DNA of 64,000 nt, from positions 7,879 through 71,878 of the forward strand of contig JBFFLX010000001.1 of assembly GCA_041554435.1 (NCBI GenBank). The letters are read 5' to 3'. This document shows positions 35,360-44,257 of the stretch, piece after piece (within the stretch, counting starts at the first letter, position 1; each line of letters starts with the position of its first letter). Made by a program: the position numbers and the translations under genes. The notes beneath the pieces were generated by a model. That model was not told where the DNA came from. It saw nothing but the letters and a program-made list of their open reading frames with translations, and did not search any database. This DNA comes from BM524 sp041554435 (lineage in GTDB: Bacteria; Bacteroidota; Bacteroidia; Bacteroidales; F082).

Positions 35360-38095
35360 TTATTCTATTAAAGCAACTGCCTTTGATGAATCCGAATTCA
35401 TATAAATAGAAAGCGAACTCTGTTTAAATTCACTTTTGATTTCTATGAGTTTAACAACGTTTTCAAGATTTTTTCTTTCAGGTACAACTTCATGAAGCTT
35501 ATTCTTTGAGTGCAATAAAAAGTTATCATTAAATATATTATCCTTCTCGTCTGGATAAAGTGGAATATACTTTATATCTGCTTCTACCAAATCCTGAAAG
35601 AAATGTGTTCCAAACGAAAGGTCAGGAACATAGTTGTTTTTCTTTCTGGCTATCTCAATTAAGGCTGCTGTATTATTAATTTCGGAATATGTAACATTAA
35701 CACCCAGTTTAATATCGCCTCTCGATCCCCATCTTCCGGGTCCCATAAGGATGAATTTTCTCTTTTCCAGAATCTGGTTTAACTGCCCAATAGTTCTTCC
35801 TACTTCCAGCAAATCCTCATGATTTTCTAGTTTGGAATATTCTTCAGGGTCAACGTAAACAATATGAGAGATGTTTTTAATGATACCATTAGTAATATAT
35901 TTTCGGGCACTGAAAATCACTTTTTCTTTGACAATATTTTCCGGAATATTTACAATTGAAGTGTCATCGCTATGACTTTGTGAACGGCATTGAAGTAAAT
36001 AGAAGTCATTACCATCGTGAGCGAACTCAATATCCACCGGATGACCGTAGATTTCTTCAAGGCTATTTAAAATCTCTTTTGTTTGATTCATGAAATCAGT
36101 TCTTTTAACCAAACCTTCGAAGTTAACTACAAAATCATCCTTATTGAAATCGGTTCCCAAAGGACGTGCAGGTTGAATATAATCCTGTTTTATTACCGAG
36201 ATAACCCGGCTAAACATTGGGTATTGTTTGCCGTATCTTTTAAGTAATGAGTCTATTGCGATTGTTTCAAACTCGCCGGTTTCCAAATTTATAAGGTCGA
36301 TAAATTTAGGCGAGTATTTTAATATTTCGGCTATGCTAACATTAACTCTCAAATTGGGTTGTCCCGGAGAAAGTAGCACGGGATAATCATCTTTCAGCCT
36401 GTCGACGGCTCGAGTTCCGAGTCCCGGAACTATTCTTACTAAGCCATCTTCTGCCTTAATTCTCTCCGACCATCGATATTGATTTCTGCTGAAAGCAAGT
36501 CCTGCAAAAGCAGGAAAATAATATGGACCTACCTTGGTTCCTACAACCTCTTGTATTAAAATACCCATCTCCTCATGGAAATCCAAAAGATTGTGTGCAG
36601 AGCGATATTCAATGGGGTCGGGACTAAAAGTAGAGGCATAAACCTCTGAAATAGCCTCGCTTAATTGCTTCAGTCTTTCCTCTTTTGTACCCTGATTGGC
36701 AACAAAAAGGCTTTTGTATTTTCCGGCAAAAACTGCTCCAATTCTGTCTTCAAGCAAACTCGAACTTCTCACAATAAGTGGTTTGTCGCCAAAATCTTCT
36801 AGAGCCATTAGCAGACCTTTTACAATGTGCGGTGGCTGTAGCGAATTTTTAAAAACATGAACCACATATGGGTATTCCTGATGTACCTGTTTTATATCTT
36901 TATATTTCTGCTCAAGAATCTCATCAAGACTGTTATAACTCATAAAATTTAACAGTCCGTCGGAAGTAATATACCAGGTTTTAGGAGTTTTTATGTTGGC
37001 AAGAATTTCCTTGGATTTCGATGCCTGATTTAAAATTTTTTCTGCTAAAAATAAACCGGCACTTTTGCCGCCAAGTTTACCGTAACTAATAGTAGGAGAG
37101 ATTGTTTTATGAAACAGAGTGCTAAAGTCCTCTATATTAATATGTGATTTTGCAATCTTTATAAACTCAAACTGATCGGTTAATATTCTTCTTATCAGGG
37201 CTATGGAAAAACTTTTCCTTCTTGCTTCGGTGAGTTCCATCATACCCGGAGCCATATGGTGATATCTTTCCACGGCAGAACTTATATCAGATAGTGAAGA
37301 CCCCGGATTTTCCAATACCTCAGATAAAAAGCCCGATCTGTCTTCTTTTGTCCATTTTTGTATGTGACTAATAATTTCTTTTTGCTCTATATTTTTGCTG
37401 GCCAGTTCGAAAATATCGTATGACAATTTTATTATATCAGTTCCTTCCTGGTTATGATAGGGCTTATTAACTTCGCCTGAAAAAATTTCTGTGCTTTTAA
37501 ACAAAGGGCTAAATTCATAAAGCAGATTATCAGCTTCGCTTACTCCTGACCAGCATAAATAATTTATCATTTTACGGGATAATCTTACCAGTAGTTTAGG
37601 GTCGGTTTGTGCCAGCATATCCAAAACTATTGTCCACTCCGATTTACTGTCGGCCCCCTGATTAGTTTCGAAAACAATTTTAAGTTGTTCGTGAAGTAGT
37701 TGTAAGCCAATCCTTTCTGCTATGCTTTCCATTAACCTTATTTCCTCTTTTAAAAAAGGTCCGAAGAAGGATTCTGGCATTTCTTTTTCATAGAAAACAC
37801 TAATTGTTCCAACTTTTTCATCCTGCACTTTTATATCAACTTCTAAAACCCATGGAGAAACGTTAAAATTCTTAGAAAGGAATTCGCCTTTTCTGCACGC
37901 TATCTTAGCATGAGTTATTTCAGGATATTGAAAGCCCGGAGGAATTTTATTTACAATTTCGGTGAAGGATTCGTCACTTAAATTTGTAGTTCTGTTAAGT
38001 ATTTCCTGAATGCTATAAATACAGTTAAGTTCTTTTGCTCTTTCCTTTAACTCAGCAATAATCTTTTCTACGGGCTTATCTTTTTTCATGGTCAT
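35360..38095 (-). CDS. Orphan PEP/pyruvate-binding (PPDK_N) protein with N-terminal GAF-like region
   Basis: 911 residues. Residues about 1-160 look like a GAF-type sensor (ending ESIAERIGLQLLHEQLK). A helical region follows, then a PPDK_N ATP-grasp-like domain (about 330-700) with LGGKSAGLFLAEKIL, RSSSLLEDRIGAVFAGKYKS and FYLLQCRSQ. The C-terminal module carries LMGPGRWGSRG and SFGTHFFQDL. The phosphohistidine swivelling domain and PEP-binding barrel of PEP synthase/PPDK are absent. The start ATG overlaps the stop of the upstream paralogue (ATGA). It may transfer phosphate from ATP to an unknown acceptor or act as a nucleotide-dependent sensor. An alternative ATG lies two codons downstream. 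Confidence 0.75.
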   Translation of the reverse strand: MTMKKDKPVEKIIAELKERAKELNCIYSIQEILNRTTNLSDESFTEIVNKIPPGFQYPEITHAKIACRKGEFLSKNFNVSPWVLEVDIKVQDEKVGTISVFYEKEMPESFFGPFLKEEIRLMESIAERIGLQLLHEQLKIVFETNQGADSKSEWTIVLDMLAQTDPKLLVRLSRKMINYLCWSGVSEADNLLYEFSPLFKSTEIFSGEVNKPYHNQEGTDIIKLSYDIFELASKNIEQKEIISHIQKWTKEDRSGFLSEVLENPGSSLSDISSAVERYHHMAPGMMELTEARRKSFSIALIRRILTDQFEFIKIAKSHINIEDFSTLFHKTISPTISYGKLGGKSAGLFLAEKILNQASKSKEILANIKTPKTWYITSDGLLNFMSYNSLDEILEQKYKDIKQVHQEYPYVVHVFKNSLQPPHIVKGLLMALEDFGDKPLIVRSSSLLEDRIGAVFAGKYKSLFVANQGTKEERLKQLSEAISEVYASTFSPDPIEYRSAHNLLDFHEEMGILIQEVVGTKVGPYYFPAFAGLAFSRNQYRWSERIKAEDGLVRIVPGLGTRAVDRLKDDYPVLLSPGQPNLRVNVSIAEILKYSPKFIDLINLETGEFETIAIDSLLKRYGKQYPMFSRVISVIKQDYIQPARPLGTDFNKDDFVVNFEGLVKRTDFMNQTKEILNSLEEIYGHPVDIEFAHDGNDFYLLQCRSQSHSDDTSIVNIPENIVKEKVIFSARKYITNGIIKNISHIVYVDPEEYSKLENHEDLLEVGRTIGQLNQILEKRKFILMGPGRWGSRGDIKLGVNVTYSEINNTAALIEIARKKNNYVPDLSFGTHFFQDLVEADIKYIPLYPDEKDNIFNDNFLLHSKNKLHEVVPERKNLENVVKLIEIKSEFKQSSLSIYMNSDSSKAVALIE

Positions 38096-39834
38096 GATTT
38101 TTGTTTTTCAATAAGTCCGAGTCCTTTATGCCCATCAACTTTTATTCTGATATTGTTTTCCAGTTTCAAATGGACCAGATTTTCAGTTTCAAAAAATGGC
38201 TTTGTTTCTTCCAGCCATTTCCAATCGAAAGGGTAATTTCCCGAGTAGGGGATTGAAAAATAAATCGTTTTAAAGGCGCTCAAATTATGGAAAAAATGTG
38301 AGCCCTGACTAAGTTCCGAATTCATTCCTTCCAAAGGTGCTTCAATGATAACTTTTGCATTAGAAATTTGTCCGAAAGTTACAGGTATTCCTGCCCATGG
38401 GTCAGATGTTCCCCAACGCCCAAAGCCTATCAACACATATTGTTTTTCTTCCTGTGCAAAATTACTGTTTAAATTATCGATTTCCATTGCAATTTTAGCA
38501 GAAGTTTTAGCGTCTAATTTATTCTTTTTCAGGAATATAATATCGTTAATGGTATTTACATCGCCATTGCCCAGAACATTAGGGGAGGAGCAGAGTAGAT
38601 TTTCTGCATGAAGTTCTTCAGGCTCCACACTTACTTCCTCATCATACATATTCATGGGGCGCAACTGAAGGAAACCGAATTTATGGTTTTTATTAAGTTC
38701 ATCGATTTCCAGTGTAAACTCAATTTCAACGGGATTTCCTAGTTCTTCCTGGCATTTTTTTCCAAGTTTTTCACATAAATCTGCTAATTGAACTTCTCCT
38801 AAACGGAGCAAAGGAGCAAAATTTAAAAGTCTTGGCCCTTTTTTTCCTGTTCCCATAACCACTCTGCCGGAAGATGAATCTAGTGTGGATGCTATCTGCT
38901 TTAGAGTTCCATGCTCCTCCGCTGTTTCCAAATCTTTCGATTCCAGGAACTCAGTTTCTTTTAAAGGGTCGTATTTATAATTCCCCGACATATTTACAGC
39001 CCAGAATTTATTCTGAGTGTTTTTCATCATCTCACTAAGATTATAAAATGGAGGATCGGTTTTTGGAAAAGCAGGAGAAAAAAACCAGGTGGGCTCGTTT
39101 TCAACGATAGTTTTTCCTAGTCCCAGGGCCAGATTTACAACACCATGCTCTGGTTTTCCATTTCCAAAAGAGTAAAAATTAAACGACCTTATTACCCCTG
39201 AAACCTGTGGATAAAACAAACTATCTCTCTTCTTTCCTGCAACCTCCTGAATAATGATTGCCATTCTTTCATCTTCAGTTTTATACTTGGTAGCCCTCAT
39301 ATAATCGGATGCGTTCTTAAAGAATGTTGACGCATAAACAAATTTTATAGCTTCCACCAGTTTATTAAATCGTGAACTCACATCTGCCTGATTATTAGGG
39401 GTCATCTTAGTTTCGTAAATGCCGGCAAATGGTTCGTTTTTTGCATCTTCCAGCATACTTGACGATCTGATGGCTATAGGTGTTTTGAGTTCCGAAATCA
39501 ATTTTCTTAAATCTCCCAGAATTTCAAAGGGTAGTTCTGCCTTTTGAAATGCATAGGCTTTTCTGTCGTCGGGAAGTTTTGATAAGGCAATTTTGTAGAG
39601 GTTATTTCTCTTCATAAACTGCTCGAAAATTCCGGTTCTTATTACACAAAGAGCAGGTACAGTGATTTCAAATTCACTAAAATTATTTTCGTTTCTAAAA
39701 TCTTGTAATATATTTTTTACTCTTAATAGTCCGCTTGCTTTACCGCCTATGGCTCCATCCCCAATAAAGGTAATTTTATTCTCTTTATTGAAAAAAGAAC
39801 TTTCCTTGAAGGCAACTAAATTATTATTTTCCAT
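38092..39834 (-). CDS. Orphan PEP/pyruvate-binding (PPDK_N) protein, short paralogue
   Basis: 580 residues. The PPDK_N domain starts almost at the N-terminus (IGGKASGLLRVKNIL) and contains RSSSMLEDAKNEPFAGIYETK, IIIQEVAGKK and FGFLQLRPMN. A C-terminal module of about 180 residues with LIGFGRWGTSDPW and SQGSHFFHNL matches the module in the downstream gene. There is no GAF-like region and no phosphohistidine or PEP-utilising domain. It is translationally coupled to its longer paralogue and sits 33 bases downstream of glutamate dehydrogenase on the same strand, so all three may form one transcript. Confidence 0.75.
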   Translation of the reverse strand: MENNNLVAFKESSFFNKENKITFIGDGAIGGKASGLLRVKNILQDFRNENNFSEFEITVPALCVIRTGIFEQFMKRNNLYKIALSKLPDDRKAYAFQKAELPFEILGDLRKLISELKTPIAIRSSSMLEDAKNEPFAGIYETKMTPNNQADVSSRFNKLVEAIKFVYASTFFKNASDYMRATKYKTEDERMAIIIQEVAGKKRDSLFYPQVSGVIRSFNFYSFGNGKPEHGVVNLALGLGKTIVENEPTWFFSPAFPKTDPPFYNLSEMMKNTQNKFWAVNMSGNYKYDPLKETEFLESKDLETAEEHGTLKQIASTLDSSSGRVVMGTGKKGPRLLNFAPLLRLGEVQLADLCEKLGKKCQEELGNPVEIEFTLEIDELNKNHKFGFLQLRPMNMYDEEVSVEPEELHAENLLCSSPNVLGNGDVNTINDIIFLKKNKLDAKTSAKIAMEIDNLNSNFAQEEKQYVLIGFGRWGTSDPWAGIPVTFGQISNAKVIIEAPLEGMNSELSQGSHFFHNLSAFKTIYFSIPYSGNYPFDWKWLEETKPFFETENLVHLKLENNIRIKVDGHKGLGLIEKQKS

Positions 39835-39867
39835 AATATTAATAATTAAAGATTATCAAAAAATACT

Positions 39868-41154
39868 TTATACCCAACCTCTGTCGTGACAGGCTCTTGC
39901 GACTCTGTCAACGGCTATTGCGTAGGCGGCATCTCGTAAATTAAGATCGTTTTCCATGGCAAAATTACTTACAGATATATATGCTGATGTGATTTTTGTA
40001 TCCAGTTTGCTCAATACTTCTTCTTTTTCCCAATAATAATTCATATTGCTTTGAACCTGTTCGAAGTAACTACAAATTACCCCTCCCGAATTAGCCAGAA
40101 AATCGGGTATGGTAAAAATACCTCTTTCATCAAGATAAGCTGCAGCCTCGGTACTGGTGGGGCCGTTTGCTGCTTCTGCCACCATCTTTACGTTTTTAGA
40201 GATATTGTGCATATTGTCAGCTGTAATGGAGTTGTCGAGTGCAGCAGGTATTAAAATATCAACATCTTGTTCTAACCACTTTTCTCCTTCCAGTATTTCA
40301 TAACCTAAACTAATGGCTCTGTCTTTATTAATTCCGCCGAAAATATCTGCTATTGACTGAAGTTCTTCCAAAATAACCCCATCCTTTTTTCTGTAGGCAA
40401 GTGCTTTTTGTTCCTTTTGATCCCAGGCAGAAACGCAAATTACTTTGCCTCCCATTTGTTGGTATAACTCAATAGCATATTGTGCCACATTACCGAATCC
40501 CTGTATGCTTGCCGTGGTTTTATCAATTTCGAGGCCTAACTCTTTGAGGGCTTCTCTAACATTTATAATAACTCCATATCCTGTTGCCTCTTTTCTTCCC
40601 AGAGAGCCTCCCATTCCCACTGGTTTGCCGGTTAAAGTCCCCGGAAGTCGCTCACCCTTAATGGTTTCGTATTCGTCGAGCATCCAGAGCATATGTTGAG
40701 CATTGGTCATAATTTCGGGAGAAGGAATGTCCATATTCGGACCTAAGTTAGCCGAAAGATGCCTTACATAAGCGCGGCAAATTCTCTCTTGTTCAAAAGC
40801 GCTCAAATCGTGAGGGTCGCAAATAACACCTCCTTTAGCACCCCCCAAAGGTATGTCAGCAACAGCAGTTTTCCAGGTCATCCACATGGCCAGTGCTCTG
40901 ATGGTGTCGGCAGTCTCCTGAGGATGAAATCTTATTCCTCCCTTTGCCGGACCCCTTGCATCATTATGTTGTATGCGATAGGCTTTAAAAACTTTTACAC
41001 TGCCATCATCCATTTGTATTGGAAACTGAAAGTGAAACTCCTTCATAGGATACCTTAATAAATCGCTGGTGGCTTTGTCCAAATCAAGCATCTCAGCAGT
41101 TTTGTCAAATTGCTTTTGTGCACTGGCAAAGGGATTATATACAGTAGTGGCCAT
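39868..41154 (-). CDS. Glu/Leu/Phe/Val dehydrogenase (glutamate dehydrogenase)
   Basis: 428 residues, the size of the hexameric GudB/RocG-type enzymes. The substrate-binding lysines are in GPAKGGIRFHP and the catalytic segment PLGGAKGGV; the Rossmann motif is GFGNVAQYA. It interconverts glutamate and 2-oxoglutarate plus ammonia. Coenzyme preference is not clear from the sequence. It is first in a possible three-gene transcript with the two PPDK_N proteins and has a good -7 element upstream. Confidence 0.92.
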   Translation of the reverse strand: MATTVYNPFASAQKQFDKTAEMLDLDKATSDLLRYPMKEFHFQFPIQMDDGSVKVFKAYRIQHNDARGPAKGGIRFHPQETADTIRALAMWMTWKTAVADIPLGGAKGGVICDPHDLSAFEQERICRAYVRHLSANLGPNMDIPSPEIMTNAQHMLWMLDEYETIKGERLPGTLTGKPVGMGGSLGRKEATGYGVIINVREALKELGLEIDKTTASIQGFGNVAQYAIELYQQMGGKVICVSAWDQKEQKALAYRKKDGVILEELQSIADIFGGINKDRAISLGYEILEGEKWLEQDVDILIPAALDNSITADNMHNISKNVKMVAEAANGPTSTEAAAYLDERGIFTIPDFLANSGGVICSYFEQVQSNMNYYWEKEEVLSKLDTKITSAYISVSNFAMENDLNLRDAAYAIAVDRVARACHDRGWV

Positions 41155-41189
41155 TTTTTGTCTTATTAATGTTTAAATATACGGAACAT

Positions 41190-41197
41190 CAAAATTA
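41190..41197 (-). promoter_or_regulatory. -7 promoter element, glutamate dehydrogenase
   Basis: The minus strand reads TAATTTTG preceded by TCG, 36 bases upstream of the ATG. Confidence 0.45.
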
Positions 41198-41260
41198 CGA
41201 AAAACTTGGATTGGAATGGCCTTTAATTTAATTATTGTTAAATAATTAACAAATATTGAA

Positions 41261-42070
41261 TTATAGTTTTTCGCCACACTTTTTACAATATTTTGCATCA
41301 ATATCATGATCCTCAAACATACAGTTTTGGCATACCTGGGCTGTTTTACCTTTCTTATTTGATCCGATAATCATTTCACTGGAAATAATTCCTGTGGGAA
41401 CAGCAATAATAGCATAACCAATAATCATTAATACCGATGCCAACGACTGACCCAATACCGTTTGAGGAGCAATATCACCATAACCAACAGTAGTAATTGT
41501 TACTATCGACCAATAGATGGCAACAGGAATACTTGTAAAACCATTTTCCGGTCCTTCAATTAAATACATTACCGATCCAATGATAATCACAATACTTATT
41601 ACAACTTCCAGAAAAACTATAATTTTTGCCCTTGAGTTATTAAGAGCAGTTCCGAGGCTTCTTGCGGCTGTTACATAACGTGCCAGTTTCAATACTCTAA
41701 AAACTCTTAGTAATCTTAATATCCTGATTATCATAAGGTAATGGCCACCGACTAAAAACAAACCAATATAGGTTGGGAGTATTGATAGCAAGTCGATTAT
41801 ACCGTAAAAACTGAAGATGTATTTTGAAGGTTTTTTTACACTATAAATACGGAGTAGATATTCTATGGTAAACAGAATGGTCAGTATCCATTCAATAATG
41901 CTGAAGAAACTCCCATATTTAATCGCCATTTCATTTACACTATCCAGCATTACTATAACCACGCTTAGAATAATTGCTATCAGCAGTGTAATATCAAACA
42001 CTTTGCCGACGGGTGTGTCAGCCTCAAAAATTATTTCATAAATATTTTGCTTCAGTGTTTTTTTTGTCAT
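41261..42070 (-). CDS. Voltage-gated potassium channel-type ion transporter with C-terminal zinc ribbon
   Basis: 269 residues. Six membrane helices are visible. S4 carries regularly spaced arginines (RILRLLRVFRVLK) and the pore has the K+ filter TTVGYGD. After S6 (LMIIGYAIIAVPTGIIS) a short cytosolic tail ends in a CxxC...CxxC zinc ribbon (Cys247, 250, 262, 265). Voltage-gated K+ conduction is inferred from the filter and S4. The ribbon could mediate assembly, redox sensing or metal gating. Confidence 0.88.
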   Translation of the reverse strand: MTKKTLKQNIYEIIFEADTPVGKVFDITLLIAIILSVVIVMLDSVNEMAIKYGSFFSIIEWILTILFTIEYLLRIYSVKKPSKYIFSFYGIIDLLSILPTYIGLFLVGGHYLMIIRILRLLRVFRVLKLARYVTAARSLGTALNNSRAKIIVFLEVVISIVIIIGSVMYLIEGPENGFTSIPVAIYWSIVTITTVGYGDIAPQTVLGQSLASVLMIIGYAIIAVPTGIISSEMIIGSNKKGKTAQVCQNCMFEDHDIDAKYCKKCGEKL

Positions 42071-42146
42071 GGCGAAATAAAAAATCTAAAATAGGCAATA
42101 TTATAATATATCCTTAGTATATCAGGAATGATTATTAATTTAAGCA

Positions 42147-42911
42147 CTAAATGAGTTTGTTATCGAAAACGCCAATTCCAAATAAAGCAAAATCATATTT
42201 AACAGGATCCTTAGGGTCGAATTTTCTTAGTTGGACAGTAAGTTCTTCAACTGATTTCCAGTCGTTTTGCTTCCTGACTAAAAGGCCCAGGTCGCGTGCG
42301 GTGTTACCTGAATGAACATCAAGTGGGATCATTAAAGCCGAAGGAGGAATAGATTTCCAAAGTCCGAAATCAACACCATTATTATCATGCCTTACCATCC
42401 ATCTTAAGAACATATTTGTGCGCTTTGCTGCTGAACCACTCAATGGATTTGCAAAATGTTTTTCGCTTCGCTTTAAATGATGAGTTTTAAGTATTTCACT
42501 TCTTATTCCTCCAATTACATCGAATATTCTTTCGCCTTTTTTAAAGTACTTGAGTGCGCAGTCTTCCATACTTTCGAAATTTGAATATAATCCCTTTAAA
42601 CCTTCAATGGCGAATAGGCAGTCGTCGTAATTGAAAGTACGATAAACAAATTTTTCCAATTGAATTAGCTCCTTTTTGCCGGCATTCATGATGAAGTTAT
42701 ATGGCTCTAAACCCATGATGTTCATAAGTTTATTGGCACTTTTTAAAATTGCCGGCCTTCTTCCCCAACTGATAATTGAAGTTAAATAAGCGGCTATTTC
42801 GATGTCAGTTTTTTTACTGAACTTATGAGGGATACTAATGGGATCGTATGCAATAAACTCAGGTCTGTTATATTGTTTTACTTTCTCTTCCAGGAGTTGT
42901 TTTAGTTCCAT
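42147..42911 (-). CDS. TIGR02757 family protein
   Basis: 254 residues. It matches the TIGR02757/DUF2400 family by DIEIAAYLTSIISWGRR, FANPLSGSAAKRTNMFLRWMVR and LDVHSGNTARDLGLL. The sequence resembles helix-hairpin-helix DNA glycosylase-like folds in its helical pattern, but the family has no assigned biochemical function. It is transcribed alone. Confidence 0.82.
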   Translation of the reverse strand: MELKQLLEEKVKQYNRPEFIAYDPISIPHKFSKKTDIEIAAYLTSIISWGRRPAILKSANKLMNIMGLEPYNFIMNAGKKELIQLEKFVYRTFNYDDCLFAIEGLKGLYSNFESMEDCALKYFKKGERIFDVIGGIRSEILKTHHLKRSEKHFANPLSGSAAKRTNMFLRWMVRHDNNGVDFGLWKSIPPSALMIPLDVHSGNTARDLGLLVRKQNDWKSVEELTVQLRKFDPKDPVKYDFALFGIGVFDNKLI

Positions 42912-42951
42912 TCACTTTTTGTTTAAAATCTCGTTGTGGAATAATCTGAGG

Positions 42952-42959
42952 CAAAAATA
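42952..42959 (-). promoter_or_regulatory. -7 promoter element of the TIGR02757 gene
   Basis: The minus strand reads TATTTTTG followed by CC, 41 bases upstream of the ATG. Confidence 0.45.
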
Positions 42960-42981
42960 AATTTCTTATTGAGATTATCTC

Positions 42982-43755
42982 TTATTTATTAAACATAAGT
43001 GCTATTCCAAATTCCACCCAGGATAATTTCATATTTATTTCTTTATCTGTTTTATTGCTGGTCCAATAATAATTAAAAAACCGTTCCTGATATCTTATTG
43101 TTGGGTTACTATAAGTATAAGAAGCAGAAATTTTCATATTCGTATTTTTCCCTACAGAGTAGTAAACTGCAATTTCTGGTTTGAAAATTAAGGATGTCCC
43201 TTCTCCTTCAAAAACTTTGTAAGTTGCAGGAGAGGATTCATTTTGAGTCTTGTAAAACCTATGTTCTATAGAAGGTCGACGCGAAAAAGAAATACCAGTT
43301 AATAAAGTAAAGTCAAATACCAGATCTTCTGTTTTAATTTGATAGTTTGGTCCAATATAAAAGTTTGTAAACCACCATCTCCCATAGTCCACCTCATGAA
43401 TATAACCCGTTGGAATATTAACATAATCAAATATTGTGTCACTCGACTTATCGTAGCCAAATATGTTAATCCCCAGGCCTATTTTCATGCCAATATTTTT
43501 CTTTCCATGACAACCGTAAAAAGCATTCAAACTTAAACCTGTATTTCCGTACCCTGATTTTTTTGAACTTAAATCCTTGGAGGAGAGATCTCCAAGAGGG
43601 AATGCAATATTGCTTCCAATTTCAAGAAAAAACTGCGAAGAATCGATTTTAGTCTTTGTTTGGGAAATTGATGTGGAAGAATTAAACAGCATTAATAAAA
43701 ATATCAAAATCAAATAATTCGGGTTAAATCTGTTAAGGTTTCCTAAAAATTTCAT
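42982..43755 (-). CDS. Outer-membrane beta-barrel protein
   Basis: 257 residues with a signal peptide (YLILIFLLMLFNSSTSISQ). The mature protein has alternating amphipathic strands with many Gly, Tyr and Phe (FFLEIGSNIAFPLGDL, KIGLGINIFGYD, FDFTLLTGISF) and ends in a strand finishing LMFNK. This fits an 8-10-stranded porin-like barrel (OMP_b-brl type). No ligand or partner can be read. It is divergent from the haem-binding gene pair with overlapping promoter elements. Confidence 0.7.
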   Translation of the reverse strand: MKFLGNLNRFNPNYLILIFLLMLFNSSTSISQTKTKIDSSQFFLEIGSNIAFPLGDLSSKDLSSKKSGYGNTGLSLNAFYGCHGKKNIGMKIGLGINIFGYDKSSDTIFDYVNIPTGYIHEVDYGRWWFTNFYIGPNYQIKTEDLVFDFTLLTGISFSRRPSIEHRFYKTQNESSPATYKVFEGEGTSLIFKPEIAVYYSVGKNTNMKISASYTYSNPTIRYQERFFNYYWTSNKTDKEINMKLSWVEFGIALMFNK

Positions 43756-43783
43756 TAAGTGGAATGGATTTAAATAATTAATT

Positions 43784-43791
43784 TATTTTTG
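43784..43791 (+). promoter_or_regulatory. -7 promoter element of the haem-binding gene pair
   Basis: TATTTTTG, 60 bases before the ATG at 43851. It sits 3 bases from an opposing element at 43795. Confidence 0.4.
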
Positions 43792-43794
43792 TTT

Positions 43795-43802
43795 CAAAAT
43801 TA
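43795..43802 (-). promoter_or_regulatory. -7 promoter element of the beta-barrel gene
   Basis: The minus strand reads TAATTTTG preceded by ACG, 40 bases upstream of the ATG at 43755. Confidence 0.4.
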
Positions 43803-43850
43803 CGTATATTAGACAATAAATCAAATTATTAAATTAAATTTCTTTCGAAT

Positions 43851-44252
43851 ATGAGAAAACTATTTTTTACACTTTTAATGGCAGTAGGTACTCTGCTTTT
43901 CTTTAACTTTACTACTTCTGGAGGAAAAGTTATAGCCAATGATTCAAACGATAAAACTATCGAAATTCCTGAGAATGTTCAAACAATTCTTGATAACTCC
44001 TGTTATGGTTGTCATAACTCTGACTCAAAAAACCAAAAATCAAGAGATAAATTAAATTTTGATAAGCTTAATAGTATTAAAACCTATAAGGCAATTGGTA
44101 AACTTACCGATATTGCTGATGTTATAAATGAGGGAGAAATGCCTCCAAAAAAGTTTTTGGCAAAATATCCTGAGCGTGCATTATCTGATGATGACAAGGA
44201 AGTACTAAAAAATTGGGCAACTGATGCTGCAGCAAATTTGGCCGGAAAATAA
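43851..44252 (+). CDS. Haem-binding domain protein (CxxCH), first of pair
   Basis: 133 residues with an N-terminal signal/membrane segment (FFTLLMAVGTLLFFNF). A CYGCH haem-attachment motif (Cys51, Cys54, His55) is followed by LTDIADVINEGEMPPKKFLAKYPERALSDDDKEVLKNWA. The latter resembles cytochrome c-like and Haem_bd domains, in which a Met in EMPP may be the distal ligand. It is probably a periplasmic electron carrier or haem sensor. It lies 5 bases upstream of a paralogue. Confidence 0.8.
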   Translation: MRKLFFTLLMAVGTLLFFNFTTSGGKVIANDSNDKTIEIPENVQTILDNSCYGCHNSDSKNQKSRDKLNFDKLNSIKTYKAIGKLTDIADVINEGEMPPKKFLAKYPERALSDDDKEVLKNWATDAAANLAGK

Positions 44253-44257
44253 TAACT

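Noticed and set aside
35360..39834. Annotation as PEP synthase or PPDK
   Set aside because: The phosphohistidine motif and PEP-binding barrel are missing in both proteins.
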